This document shows positions 35,514 through 44,624 of a stretch of 64,000 nt of DNA, in pieces. The stretch's first letter is position 1. Each line of letters opens with the position of its first letter. This DNA is from an uncultured Bacteroidales bacterium. GTDB taxonomy: Bacteria; Bacteroidota; Bacteroidia; Bacteroidales; UBA932. Where the stretch lies: the NCBI GenBank assembly GCA_946999645.1, contig CAMQDS010000002.1, positions 62,001 to 126,000 of the forward strand, in the 5' to 3' direction. The translations under genes and the position numbers were made by a program. The notes under the pieces were generated by a model, which saw only the letters and a list, made by a program, of their open reading frames with translations, ran no database searches and was not told the origin of the DNA.

Positions 35514-37019
35514 CTATAAGTACCAGTTAGCAAAACCGCGTCCTCCACCTATCGCGTTTGTCTGTACTCCTGATGTTGCTTCTTTTGCATCACTTGGACT
35601 CATATTCATTTCACGGCCGAGATACCAGTAAAATGGCTCATAGGGATCTGCCGCAGTAGGGTCAGAGTCGAAATAACTGCAAAATACCTTGATTGGAATA
35701 TTGAACCTTAACACTTCCTTCCATTCTGTTGCCTCTTTTATTATGCCATTATCCTTTAAAATCTTAGTTCTGAAAGGAGCATTAAAGTCGGTACAAACAT
35801 ATTTGCTTGAAAAATCGTAAGTTGAGTGCCTATATTTTTGTATTCCGTTAATATTAATTCCGTTTTTATATACCTCTGCTGGAATAAGGGCTTTTTTACC
35901 TTCTTTGCATTTCATTACCCTTACAGATAGGTAAAATTTAGGAAGAATGTTTGAAGTCCTTGAGTACTGTCCCGGTTCTCCGCCAAGGTATGAGTCTTTT
36001 CTGCTTTCAATCCAGTATGGCCATGGTTTATTATAATTGTACCATGGATCTATTCCCTCATCAATGTCTATACTACCAAAAGTAATATGACCTTTAAGTC
36101 CTACTTTATCCTGATCGGGATCCCAGATATATTTGTCAATAAAATCTGTTTTGGTAAGAGGAGGAAGCAACTTCATATTGTACATATCCCTTGCTCCGTC
36201 ACTCATTAGGTCGTGTTGCCAGGTGTCCCTATACTCATAATGGAATAATTCTGGGGTTACTTCTGCACGTTCCTCATAGGTCTTGTATTTTTTGAGAGAT
36301 TCAGACTCTATTGGAGTTATGTCAACTAAAGATAAATCATTGTTGATTGCCCTGTGATATTCTTCTTCGGTTTCACCAGACTTCTTAGCTCGCGGATGTT
36401 TCCACGTTCCTCTACAATCCAATACATTGTATGGTCTACCCTTGTCATCAAGATCGCTGATTGTATAGAAAATCTGATATTCTCCAGAATGTTTAAGTAT
36501 GTCATCATTTATTATTTTACCATCTTTATCAAAGAAATAAAGAGTCATTCCCCAACGTTTAAGGTGGCCTCCTATCAGGCGGATATAGTCTTTTGGACCT
36601 TCCTTATGTTCGTCTCTTTCATAATAAGTGGCATTCTCCTTACTTAGCACTTCTACTGTAGGAAACTCGGCATCATTATGGATGAGAGCAAATTCTTCTT
36701 GTGAATAAGGTGCCAATTTGTACAGAAAGTTACCATGTATCATATTCTCGCCATGCTTATGCCCCTCCTTAAACATTATAAGGCATCTTGACCAGTTATT
36801 GAAGGCTCCGTCACGGTCTGGATTGGCAAAGACAGGTCCGTGCATTTTTTTGAGACTGTCTGCTATCCTGTCCGCACCGCTGTACTGCATAAGTTTTTTG
36901 TCCAATGGATTGTTTTCATAGTCTATATTGATATTGCCAAAGACAAAAGCGGTACAAGAAGTGCATATTGCTGCTATTGCAGATAATAAAGCAGTGTATG
37001 GTATATTATTCTTAATCAT
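35514..37019 (-). CDS. Histidine-containing lipoprotein, paralogue of the gene upstream
   Basis: Unknown function. Lipobox AAICTSC (Cys22). It shares blocks with the 485-residue protein encoded just upstream: PELFHYEYRDT (about 256-266) against PEIFTYEYRDT, VGLKGHITF against LGFKGIMQF, and YFFDKDGKIIND against IYFDVNGKPINN. A His cluster, His87, His89 and His95 in GHKHGENMIHG, could bind metal. Together with its paralogue and a ZnuD-like receptor it suggests a surface capture lipoprotein; this is inference. Confidence 0.7.
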   Translation of the reverse strand: MIKNNIPYTALLSAIAAICTSCTAFVFGNINIDYENNPLDKKLMQYSGADRIADSLKKMHGPVFANPDRDGAFNNWSRCLIMFKEGHKHGENMIHGNFLYKLAPYSQEEFALIHNDAEFPTVEVLSKENATYYERDEHKEGPKDYIRLIGGHLKRWGMTLYFFDKDGKIINDDILKHSGEYQIFYTISDLDDKGRPYNVLDCRGTWKHPRAKKSGETEEEYHRAINNDLSLVDITPIESESLKKYKTYEERAEVTPELFHYEYRDTWQHDLMSDGARDMYNMKLLPPLTKTDFIDKYIWDPDQDKVGLKGHITFGSIDIDEGIDPWYNYNKPWPYWIESRKDSYLGGEPGQYSRTSNILPKFYLSVRVMKCKEGKKALIPAEVYKNGININGIQKYRHSTYDFSSKYVCTDFNAPFRTKILKDNGIIKEATEWKEVLRFNIPIKVFCSYFDSDPTAADPYEPFYWYLGREMNMSPSDAKEATSGVQTNAIGGGRGFANWYL

Positions 37020-37043
37020 TGTCCGTAAATTATAAGGTGGGTT

Positions 37044-38501
37044 CTACATTAATATTAAGTTACCCCTGTATTGTCTGAAGAAACCAGTAGGATTGAAAAG
37101 CATTCTTTCTACCTCTGCTCCATTTACCTCAGGATAGAATTTTTTAATATCTTTTATACAGTTGTCTTTTCCTGTCCTTGTATCTGCTATTACCCTTATG
37201 GAAATAGGGTAGTCTATATCAAAACTGTCCCATGCAGGCTGAAGTTGGTTAAATTCCCATGTGCTTCCATTACTTGTATTTTCTTTGTTTGCATATTTTG
37301 CAGGTACATATTTTTTAGGAGTAATTTCTTCCTTATTTAAAATATGACAGATTTTTACCTGAAGTTGAAAAGCTATGTCTGCTTTCTTAAATTGCATAAT
37401 ACCCTTGAACCCCAATCGGTCATAATATTCAGTAGGGGATAACTCTCTCTTTTGGCGAAGAAAACCTACAGTTGTGCTATATCTATCTCTGGCACTACCA
37501 TCTGGTCTTATAAAATCATCGTTTGTATGTTCGTCAAAGAAATAGCCTAAATTTCTATCAACTGGATCCGTATCTCTATATTCATATGTGAAGATCTCAG
37601 GAGAATATTCGTTGAGTTTAGCATAGTCAATGGCTCTGTACAACTGGTATTTTTTACCTTCAAACTCATATGGCTCAAGTGCTATTTTCTTTCCTGTTCT
37701 CTCGATTGCAGCCCATGAAAGATTTTCGTTATAAGGTATTTCTCTTGAGTCTATTTTAAATTCTTCCCCTTCTGGTACATATATATTGTGAGGACTAAAT
37801 CTGTCTGATTTTACTCCATATCCTCCTTCATTTTTGAATGTATATTTATTGTAATATACAGGATGTTCGGATAGAGTCCGTGGAAAAGCAAGTTGAAGTG
37901 TAGGTTTTTGCATCTTCAGTTGTCTTGCCCCACCTACTTTTTTTACAGTTGGTTCCAATTTCAAAGAAGTATTGCCAATTCCAAAGAAATGCTGATGCAC
38001 TGTCAGTGTGGAATTATCTTCATCCGGTATTATATTTCCATTAGCGTCTTTCTTAAACAAGTAGTTTGAAAACTGGTTATTTATAGGCTTGCCATTAACA
38101 TCAAAATATATTAGTTCTAACCCATAATAAATTTTGTCAGAGGCAATTACATCGAAATGGTCCCTTTGTGTGGTAATTGTTATTTCTCCATCTTCATTTC
38201 GAGACATATCTATCTCTTGTCTTATTGGGATAGAGGTTGAATCACCCACTACTTCATATACATTATATGCTTCCACGGGATCGTCTCCTGTTTCTCCAAC
38301 TCCTATTGTTCCGCCCTTATATCCCATTCGCAAGATGGCGTGTACTGCATAAATCTGGTCATGACCTTTTACATCCCTTTCAATATGAGATGGGGGTGCT
38401 ACTATGATTTTTTTGAAAAAATCATCTACCTTTTCTGCTGTGCAACTCATGCAGAGCAGAGCCAATGTCGCTGTAATTATATAGTTAAATTTGAGTTTCA
38501 T
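37044..38501 (-). CDS. Lipoprotein, paralogue of the 35514-37019 product
   Basis: Unknown function. Lipobox ALLCMSC (Cys20). It shares the EYRD block (301-311) and other segments with the downstream 501-residue lipoprotein, so the pair arose by duplication and diverged strongly. A short His motif VHQHFF lies near residue 168. It lies 2 bases from the TonB receptor gene, implying a tight functional link, possibly as surface ligand-binding partner of the receptor. Confidence 0.7.
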   Translation of the reverse strand: MKLKFNYIITATLALLCMSCTAEKVDDFFKKIIVAPPSHIERDVKGHDQIYAVHAILRMGYKGGTIGVGETGDDPVEAYNVYEVVGDSTSIPIRQEIDMSRNEDGEITITTQRDHFDVIASDKIYYGLELIYFDVNGKPINNQFSNYLFKKDANGNIIPDEDNSTLTVHQHFFGIGNTSLKLEPTVKKVGGARQLKMQKPTLQLAFPRTLSEHPVYYNKYTFKNEGGYGVKSDRFSPHNIYVPEGEEFKIDSREIPYNENLSWAAIERTGKKIALEPYEFEGKKYQLYRAIDYAKLNEYSPEIFTYEYRDTDPVDRNLGYFFDEHTNDDFIRPDGSARDRYSTTVGFLRQKRELSPTEYYDRLGFKGIMQFKKADIAFQLQVKICHILNKEEITPKKYVPAKYANKENTSNGSTWEFNQLQPAWDSFDIDYPISIRVIADTRTGKDNCIKDIKKFYPEVNGAEVERMLFNPTGFFRQYRGNLILM

Positions 38502-38503
38502 CT

Positions 38504-40885
38504 TTAGAATTTTATCAATGTCCTGAAAGAAAAATTAGCACCTCGTTCATGAGCATAATATCTAAACCTGTCAGTATATTCTTTATATAAGGTATTTAGA
38601 ATATTTTCTCCTACTATCATAAATTTGATCTGTCTTTGTCCTGGTAGTTTGATACTGAACTCGACATTCCCATTTAATAGAAAATATGGGTCTGGAGAGT
38701 TTGGAACAAGGTCTTTGTCTGGATCAAATCGTGTCTGTTGTGTTACATATATGCCTGATAGGGAAATGGAAGCATTATATCTTTTACTTTTAGTGAAGTC
38801 CCTATTATATGTGGCTGAAAGTCCATATCTGTCTGAAGGCATAAATGGAAGCCAGTCATGCCTTGTAATATTACGTGCATATATCCACTCTCCCTTGGCT
38901 ACAAAAGCCAAACCTTTTAGTGGTTTTACAGTGGCTTCAATATCTCCTCCCCAAAGATTGACATTGTCCTGATCATACATGAATTTAGGATATTTACCGC
39001 TTGGGTGATTGTGAAATCTATCGTTTCCTTCTCCTATGTGGTCGTAAATGTAGCCTGTAACTTTCTGAAAGAAAGTACTTGGTTCAACTGACAACCATGT
39101 ATTTCTATATCTGCCTCCTAAGACTGCTTTATAGCCTCTTTCACTTTCAAGATGTCTGTTTCCAACAACCCAATAGGAACCGTCTTGAAGTCCGATGGCA
39201 TATAACTCATTAATGTCAGGAGGTCTCCAAGACCAACCTATGTTAAATCTGGCATCCCAATGTTTGTTAAATTCATAGTGAGTTGCTAAGCTGCTTGTAA
39301 AGTTGCTATATAACTTGAAATCATCGTAATATGTATAATTACTCATCGTAGTGTATCCGTTTACTGACATTACGCGGAAGTCATAACGCATACCTAAAGC
39401 AAGTTGCAGTTTGTCGAAACTAAACTTATGAAGGACAAAACCTCCCATTGAAAGGGCTGCAAAGTTTGGAACGAAGGCAGGCTGTTTTGTCCCAGGATAG
39501 TTGAAATTTTCCTGATATGAGTTTGATATTCCGAGGTCAGTACTCATACCCCATTTATGCCATTTCGCATTATATAGCCCATCTAACTTGTATGTGCGAA
39601 GGATTAGGTCCTGCATAGGAATATAACTCCATTGCACTTTTTTTCTATTCTCAAATTCCTGCCTTAAATTAGCCTGATAAGAAGTTGTTATATCAATCTT
39701 ATGGTTATCATTGATTTTCCATTTGATTTCACCCTTGGCAGTAAAATGTTGGGATTGCTGAAATGGAGGTTTAATGTTATATGAGAATGGAAAGAAAGAT
39801 TCTGGATCGGGTCTTCCATATTCAAAACGTTTGAGCAACTGATCCATATCGGATATTTTGCTGGCATAGTAAATACCGCTCCTCTGATAGTACAGACTTG
39901 TGAACAGGGTAGCCGTAATATGTTTATCTTGGTATCCTGCCATTGCCGACATACTGATTGTGTTGTATCCAGTATTGTTCAAAATGTATTCTGCTGTGCT
40001 ATAATCTCCTCCTTTGGTATACATACCATGAGCCCTTATACCAAATCTCTTATATCCGCCCTCAATGGTACCAGATCCACTCATACCTCTTGCATTGGAG
40101 TCGTAGCCCAAATTGACATTTCCTCTGACTTTTACACCTTTTTCTGTGTATGGCAGTGGAGCATCATTCAGAAGAACTACTCCTCCCATGGCACCGAAAC
40201 CGTACCTTATACATTCGGCTCCCTTGACCACTTCCACCATTGATGAACCCGTGTAGTCAAGTTCAGGAGCATGGTCCAAGCCCCAACTCTGACTTTCAAG
40301 ACGTACCCCATTGTTCATTAGAAGTATACGGCTACTGTGCATACCCTGGATTACTGGTTTTGCAATAGTGCTTCCTGTACTGATAGAACTCACTCCTGGA
40401 ATTGTTTCCAGCATTTTAGCGAGTGATGTTGCTCCTCCTTTTTCGAGTGTGCTTTCGTCAATAGTAGAGGTTTGCTGTAATGAACCCGTAAACTTTCTTT
40501 TTGCTGTTACTGTGGCTTCATTTATCTTTGTCAAATCTTCAGACATTCTGACACGCACCGTTTCTCCTTCTCTTATCTGTAACTTAGTGGTACAATCCTT
40601 GAACCCTATGTATGAGATTGTTATTTCTGTCTCTCCAAACTTGCGTTTGAGTGCAAGCCTGCATCGACCCTCATAATCTGTCATAGTTGGCTGTTCCAAA
40701 TCTTTACAGCGAATTACTGCTCCCGGAAGCGGATCTGCATTTTTGGAATCTGTAACAATGACATACATAATTGTTTTTTCTTTATTATCTGCTGAATTTA
40801 ATTTGTTACTACTTGCATAAATACAGTTAAGATTAAAAATAGAAAAAACAATAATCACTAAATATTGTATGAATTTTCCCTTCAT
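38504..40885 (-). CDS. TonB-dependent receptor, ZnuD-like
   Basis: Outer-membrane importer. A signal peptide (about 1-25) is followed by a carboxypeptidase-regulatory-like domain (about 38-118), a plug (LAKMLETIPGVSSISTG; EVVKGAECIRYGFGAMGG) and a 22-strand-type barrel ending in RTLIKF. The plug carries Asp204-His205 in GLDHAPELD, at the place where ZnuD-type zinc receptors have a conserved DHA. The late FFQKVTGYIYD also resembles that family. A loop has RFHNHPSGK. Zinc or another metal, possibly as a chelate, is therefore a plausible ligand, but heme-type receptors share some of these features. It is the first gene of the - strand set and has a palindrome-bearing promoter region. Confidence 0.85.
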   Translation of the reverse strand: MKGKFIQYLVIIVFSIFNLNCIYASSNKLNSADNKEKTIMYVIVTDSKNADPLPGAVIRCKDLEQPTMTDYEGRCRLALKRKFGETEITISYIGFKDCTTKLQIREGETVRVRMSEDLTKINEATVTAKRKFTGSLQQTSTIDESTLEKGGATSLAKMLETIPGVSSISTGSTIAKPVIQGMHSSRILLMNNGVRLESQSWGLDHAPELDYTGSSMVEVVKGAECIRYGFGAMGGVVLLNDAPLPYTEKGVKVRGNVNLGYDSNARGMSGSGTIEGGYKRFGIRAHGMYTKGGDYSTAEYILNNTGYNTISMSAMAGYQDKHITATLFTSLYYQRSGIYYASKISDMDQLLKRFEYGRPDPESFFPFSYNIKPPFQQSQHFTAKGEIKWKINDNHKIDITTSYQANLRQEFENRKKVQWSYIPMQDLILRTYKLDGLYNAKWHKWGMSTDLGISNSYQENFNYPGTKQPAFVPNFAALSMGGFVLHKFSFDKLQLALGMRYDFRVMSVNGYTTMSNYTYYDDFKLYSNFTSSLATHYEFNKHWDARFNIGWSWRPPDINELYAIGLQDGSYWVVGNRHLESERGYKAVLGGRYRNTWLSVEPSTFFQKVTGYIYDHIGEGNDRFHNHPSGKYPKFMYDQDNVNLWGGDIEATVKPLKGLAFVAKGEWIYARNITRHDWLPFMPSDRYGLSATYNRDFTKSKRYNASISLSGIYVTQQTRFDPDKDLVPNSPDPYFLLNGNVEFSIKLPGQRQIKFMIVGENILNTLYKEYTDRFRYYAHERGANFSFRTLIKF

Positions 40886-40918
40886 TAATTAAAATTTATA
40901 ACTGAATATCTAATCAAG

Positions 40919-40926
40919 CAAAGGTA
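40919..40926 (-). promoter_or_regulatory. -7 promoter element of the ZnuD-like receptor gene
   Basis: TACCTTTG on the - strand, 34 bases before the start codon. The palindrome at 40949-40966 lies 22 bases upstream, overlapping the -33 region. Confidence 0.6.
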
Positions 40927-40948
40927 TACTATAATATTTATATATGTT

Positions 40949-40966
40949 ATACCAATTAATTGGGAT
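40949..40966. promoter_or_regulatory. palindromic operator-like site, copy 3
   Basis: ATACCAATTAATTGGGAT matches the sites at 28144 and 28175, with one change in the right arm. The core CCAATTAATTGG is a perfect palindrome. A repressor bound here would block RNA polymerase at the receptor promoter. Confidence 0.6.
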
Positions 40967-40983
40967 TAATCGATTTAAGAAGA

Positions 40984-41034
40984 CAAAAAAGAGACGGAGA
41001 ACTAATTAAATGTATTTTACATCATTAATTCTCC
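40984..41034 (-). terminator. terminator of tRNA-Gly
   Basis: On the - strand, GGAGAA (41034-41029) pairs with TTCTCC (41001-40996), with TTAAT/ATTAG pairing inside, followed by TCTTTTTTG. Confidence 0.65.
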
Positions 41035-41044
41035 TAATTATGAG

Positions 41045-41117
41045 AGCGGAATACGAGATTCGGACTCGCGACCTTCGGCTTGGGAAGCCAACGCTCTACC
41101 AACTGAGCTAATTCCGC
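41045..41117 (-). tRNA. tRNA-Gly (CCC)
   Basis: A complete cloverleaf with anticodon CCC (complement of 41082-41084) in loop TTCCCAA. All acceptor pairs are Watson-Crick (GCGGAAT/ATTCCGC). The T loop reads TCCGAAT rather than TTCGAAT, so position 55 is C and not U. CCA is not encoded. Confidence 0.93.
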
Positions 41118-41126
41118 AACTGTCTG

Positions 41127-41134
41127 CAAATATA
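41127..41134 (-). promoter_or_regulatory. -7 promoter element of tRNA-Gly
   Basis: TATATTTG on the - strand, 9 bases before the mature tRNA 5' end. Confidence 0.6.
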
Positions 41135-41169
41135 TAAAATTTCTTTAAAAGATTGTGACCAGTGTTTAA

Positions 41170-44100
41170 TTATTGTTTAAAAAATGTCATAACTGCTTTC
41201 ATAAGGTTTTGTATATCATCCGAAGACTTTATTGTCTCAATAGGGAAGCCTATACTTATTGCTTTGTGATGCCCACTATTGTAACTTACTCCTGCAGATA
41301 TGCCACTACTTTCATAAATAAGGAAGGTGTTTGCATCCTTTGTTGCAGGTGCAATTCCGTCTGGTGTCTCCGTGCAGTATGATTCTTCGTTAGGCGTATT
41401 ATAAAATGATAGTTTCCCTTTTATTGTCGGTATACTGCTTACAGTATTAAGTGAACCAAGTACTATCGGAGTTGGACTTGCATATCCTGTTATCCAATTA
41501 TAACAAAATACGTTCTTAATGAATTGTTTACACTTTTGGGGATATACATTGTCTGAAACTATAGGATATATATTATCCCATACATCTGTACCTATGTTTG
41601 CTCCTGAAATCAGGACGTTTCCTCCTATATCTGTATAAGATTTAATTGACTTTCTTAGATAATCGGGAAAAACTTCATAAATGTTTTTTTTATTTGTTGT
41701 ATTATATGACTCTCTGACCTGTTTTCCGCATATAATATCAATTGCAAAGGTATTATTAGAATCTAAAGTCAGATAGTTAAGGGCTGCAGAACTGGCTGAA
41801 CTGCAGGCATACCCCTCCGCCATTAAGGCTTTTGCATGAATACGCGGATAGTCAAAGGTGTTACCTGCAATTTGTTTACCTATATAGTTTCCGTATGAGG
41901 CTCCGAATCCAGGATTTTCAGATGATTTCCACTCTGCCTGTCTTCTGAATTGATACATATTTCCACAGAAACTAATATCTGAATGAAAAGGAACTCCTGA
42001 ATCAAGAGAAGTATCAAAGCCTGCATATTCAGGTGTATCAAACCAGGCTGGGGCTGATACTCTATAGAAGTTATTGATAATTAAGATACTCTTATTAATT
42101 TCATCATTAATAGGAATCCCTGCGCAAAGTGTCTCTGATGGAAAACTTTTTCCTCCATCATTATAAGCAACAACTTTATAACTATACAAGTGACCTCTTT
42201 CTAATGGCATATCTATAGAGTATATTCCGTTCTTGTACCTATAATCTTTAATAATTGTCCCAGTATCGAATGCCCCGTCGTCAATTCTTCGATATAAGAT
42301 AAAGCCCTTGCTCAATGCTGTGCTTTCCAAGGTGTCAACTGTGGCTTTCCAACTTAGCCTTACAGTTGAATCTGTTTGAAGAATGGCTGAAAATGAGTTT
42401 ACGGGAAGCGGCTGTACTTCATAATTGCAACCATATCTATTACTCAAAAATTTCAACATTCCTTTATATACCGCTCTGCTGACAGTAAATCTGAATGAAG
42501 GATCAAGCCCATATTTCATATCAGCAAAATTCTGATGGGCGAGTATTTCCAAAAGCAATGCAGGTACTGATGTGGTTCTGCTTTCACTATACGACCTATC
42601 CCATAGTTGTCGCCTTGTCCACTTTTGTTCAAATTGTTTTCTAATATCATTTACAACTTGCGTCTGAACAAGATCAGAATATTCTCTGCTTGCCATTCTG
42701 TCTTCTCCGTCTGGAAATTTAGTTTGCCCTGAACATTTTGAGGTATATATCGCCAAAGTGCCTATTGTTGAATCATTTGGAGTAATTCCAGCATCACTGT
42801 GAAAGGCTAATGACATATCGATAGGAATACCCTTGCCGGGTTGTTTGGGATTTACTCTTGACCCTCCTGTCATTGTAGCGGTCCATGCCCCTCGTCCTGC
42901 GAAGTCGTTTGTATAATCATCATTGAATTTTGCTGTTACCGTACTGTCTATGCCTGACCATTGCATTTGATACAAGGCTCCTTCAAGGTAACTTGGAAGT
43001 CCGGATGTCCTGAGGGTGCTGTCAGGTTCATCTGACCGTCCTCTTGCTATCTTGCCCATGCCTCCTCCTATTTTTATACCGTCAGCAGTAACTATGCTGC
43101 CATGAATATATTTACGACCTTTTTTTTGAAGATTGTCTAAGGTGACGCAACCTTTTTCTCCTCTGTCAAATTCAAAAGTGCCAAGGTATATCCATGTGCT
43201 TCCACCCATTTTTTGGTTTACAAAAAATTCGGTTGTTCCACCCATGTGTCTTACAGTGTAATGTGCTGATTTCGTACTGTTTGGAAGGGATTTGTATGAA
43301 ACATATACTGCGTATCGTCCTCTTTTTTGCACCATGGGTATCCATGTTATTTCAGACTTTTGCCTCTCTTTATTTGTACACTTAGTCATTCTTGCAGTCC
43401 CCATGGTAAAAGGATTATCTAAATATTTATAGTATAATTGTTTATCTGCAAATCCTACCCCAGCATTCATCCATTTTCCTTCTTCTATATATTTCCCTGT
43501 TCCTCTTATAAGTCCTGTTCTTTCTTCAACAAATGCAGGGTCGTTATCAACAATTATTTCCAAAGGTTGCGTATCTCTTTCTCGTGGGGTCATTACATAT
43601 GCTCCTGCATTTTCAAGCATAGGGATTAGAAAGGGAAGTACAAAACTTTGTGTGTACATATCTTCCACCGTGCGAAAAAATTGAGCCCTCTGCCATTCCC
43701 ACTTATCCTTACTTTTATTAAAGTATCTTCCGTGACTTTGCCATAAGGCTATATGTCTGCCACTCAGTCCCTTATTAAACTTTAAATTTCCTATCTCTTC
43801 TACTATAGGAGTTGTTTTATTATTATGATCATTAGTTCTATATGATGATTTATGGGGGTGTCCGTCATCGTAAAGAACTGGAGTGATTAGTTGGGTAAGT
43901 TCTTGTCCATTAGAGTATATATCACCTAATTTATACTTTTTATATGTCTTGGGAAATCTTGCTCTTAGGCTATTTTTAAAAAGAACTGCATCATCCTTTT
44001 TCCATGGAATGTCTCCAAGACTTTCTGTAAAGTAGAAATCAAGGAAATTCCCTCTTTTCATTACTGATTTAAGTTCGAGTTTAACTTTTACCGTGGTCCT

Positions 44101-44226
44101 TTGTTGCATTATGATGCTCAAAGTATCACTAATATTGTTAAAGTCGTCTTTTATCCTTGTAATAGCATTTGAATATGAACTCGTTATAAAAAATAATATA
44201 AATACAAAAAGAACCTTTTGTTTCAT
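41170..44226 (-). CDS. Amidase-like protein with golvesin/xanthan-lyase-type domain and FN3 domain
   Basis: A large secreted protein conserved in Bacteroidales and often labelled xanthan lyase. Its parts look like a split N-acetylmuramoyl-L-alanine amidase fold. A first metal-site region is ALWQSHGRYF (near 155), a second is LAFHSDAG (near 475), and LLLEILAHQNFADM (near 560) carries the Glu. A golvesin C-terminal-like beta domain (about 270-380) is inserted, and an FN3-like domain (about 625-710) follows. I chose ATG 44226, which starts a signal peptide (MKQKVLFVFILFFITSS) and overlaps the VanZ-like stop as ATGA. The longer frame adds 18 polar residues before it. Cell-wall remodelling is the likely role, unproven. 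Confidence 0.72.
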   Translation of the reverse strand: MKQKVLFVFILFFITSSYSNAITRIKDDFNNISDTLSIIMQQRTTVKVKLELKSVMKRGNFLDFYFTESLGDIPWKKDDAVLFKNSLRARFPKTYKKYKLGDIYSNGQELTQLITPVLYDDGHPHKSSYRTNDHNNKTTPIVEEIGNLKFNKGLSGRHIALWQSHGRYFNKSKDKWEWQRAQFFRTVEDMYTQSFVLPFLIPMLENAGAYVMTPRERDTQPLEIIVDNDPAFVEERTGLIRGTGKYIEEGKWMNAGVGFADKQLYYKYLDNPFTMGTARMTKCTNKERQKSEITWIPMVQKRGRYAVYVSYKSLPNSTKSAHYTVRHMGGTTEFFVNQKMGGSTWIYLGTFEFDRGEKGCVTLDNLQKKGRKYIHGSIVTADGIKIGGGMGKIARGRSDEPDSTLRTSGLPSYLEGALYQMQWSGIDSTVTAKFNDDYTNDFAGRGAWTATMTGGSRVNPKQPGKGIPIDMSLAFHSDAGITPNDSTIGTLAIYTSKCSGQTKFPDGEDRMASREYSDLVQTQVVNDIRKQFEQKWTRRQLWDRSYSESRTTSVPALLLEILAHQNFADMKYGLDPSFRFTVSRAVYKGMLKFLSNRYGCNYEVQPLPVNSFSAILQTDSTVRLSWKATVDTLESTALSKGFILYRRIDDGAFDTGTIIKDYRYKNGIYSIDMPLERGHLYSYKVVAYNDGGKSFPSETLCAGIPINDEINKSILIINNFYRVSAPAWFDTPEYAGFDTSLDSGVPFHSDISFCGNMYQFRRQAEWKSSENPGFGASYGNYIGKQIAGNTFDYPRIHAKALMAEGYACSSASSAALNYLTLDSNNTFAIDIICGKQVRESYNTTNKKNIYEVFPDYLRKSIKSYTDIGGNVLISGANIGTDVWDNIYPIVSDNVYPQKCKQFIKNVFCYNWITGYASPTPIVLGSLNTVSSIPTIKGKLSFYNTPNEESYCTETPDGIAPATKDANTFLIYESSGISAGVSYNSGHHKAISIGFPIETIKSSDDIQNLMKAVMTFFKQ

Positions 44227-44624
44227 TTTATATTTTGCCTCCTTAGTTCGATTATAAATATTATTACTGAACTTACACACATAGAAATAATATCGGCAAT
44301 CAGATCAAATATATCGGCAGAGCGATAGTCTGTTAGAAATTTTTGGGCTACTTCTGTTGCTGTAGCGGCATTACATCCAAATGATAAGATTATTAATGTC
44401 ATTATGAAAGGACGTAATGTGTTACTCGTTGCTGGTTTTAATGCCGCATATGCCAGTATCGGGAAAGGGAAAAACATTATAAAATGTACTATCTTATCGA
44501 TTGGTATCCCGAATATGTCTGGTCTTACATCTGGAAATGAAGATGTAGGCATAAGACATAGAACCGCAACTGCTAAAAGATATAGAATAAAGATTGTCTT
44601 ATATATGATTGAGTTGTTTTTCAT
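44223..44624 (-). CDS. VanZ-like membrane protein
   Basis: About 133 residues with four hydrophobic segments and the VanZ-family motif DKIVHFIMFFPF. The ATG at 44624 overlaps the preceding TAA (TAATG); an ATG two codons upstream is also possible. VanZ-like proteins are tied to glycopeptide tolerance in some Firmicutes, but members like this have no known function. It is coupled on both sides by stop/start overlaps. Confidence 0.8.
   Translation of the reverse strand: MKNNSIIYKTIFILYLLAVAVLCLMPTSSFPDVRPDIFGIPIDKIVHFIMFFPFPILAYAALKPATSNTLRPFIMTLIILSFGCNAATATEVAQKFLTDYRSADIFDLIADIISMCVSSVIIFIIELRRQNIK

Noticed and set aside
28144..41117. Genomic island between EamA and tRNA-Gly
   Set aside because: Two tRNAs and accessory genes suggested integration, but there is no integrase, transposase, duplicated tRNA end or clear base-composition shift.
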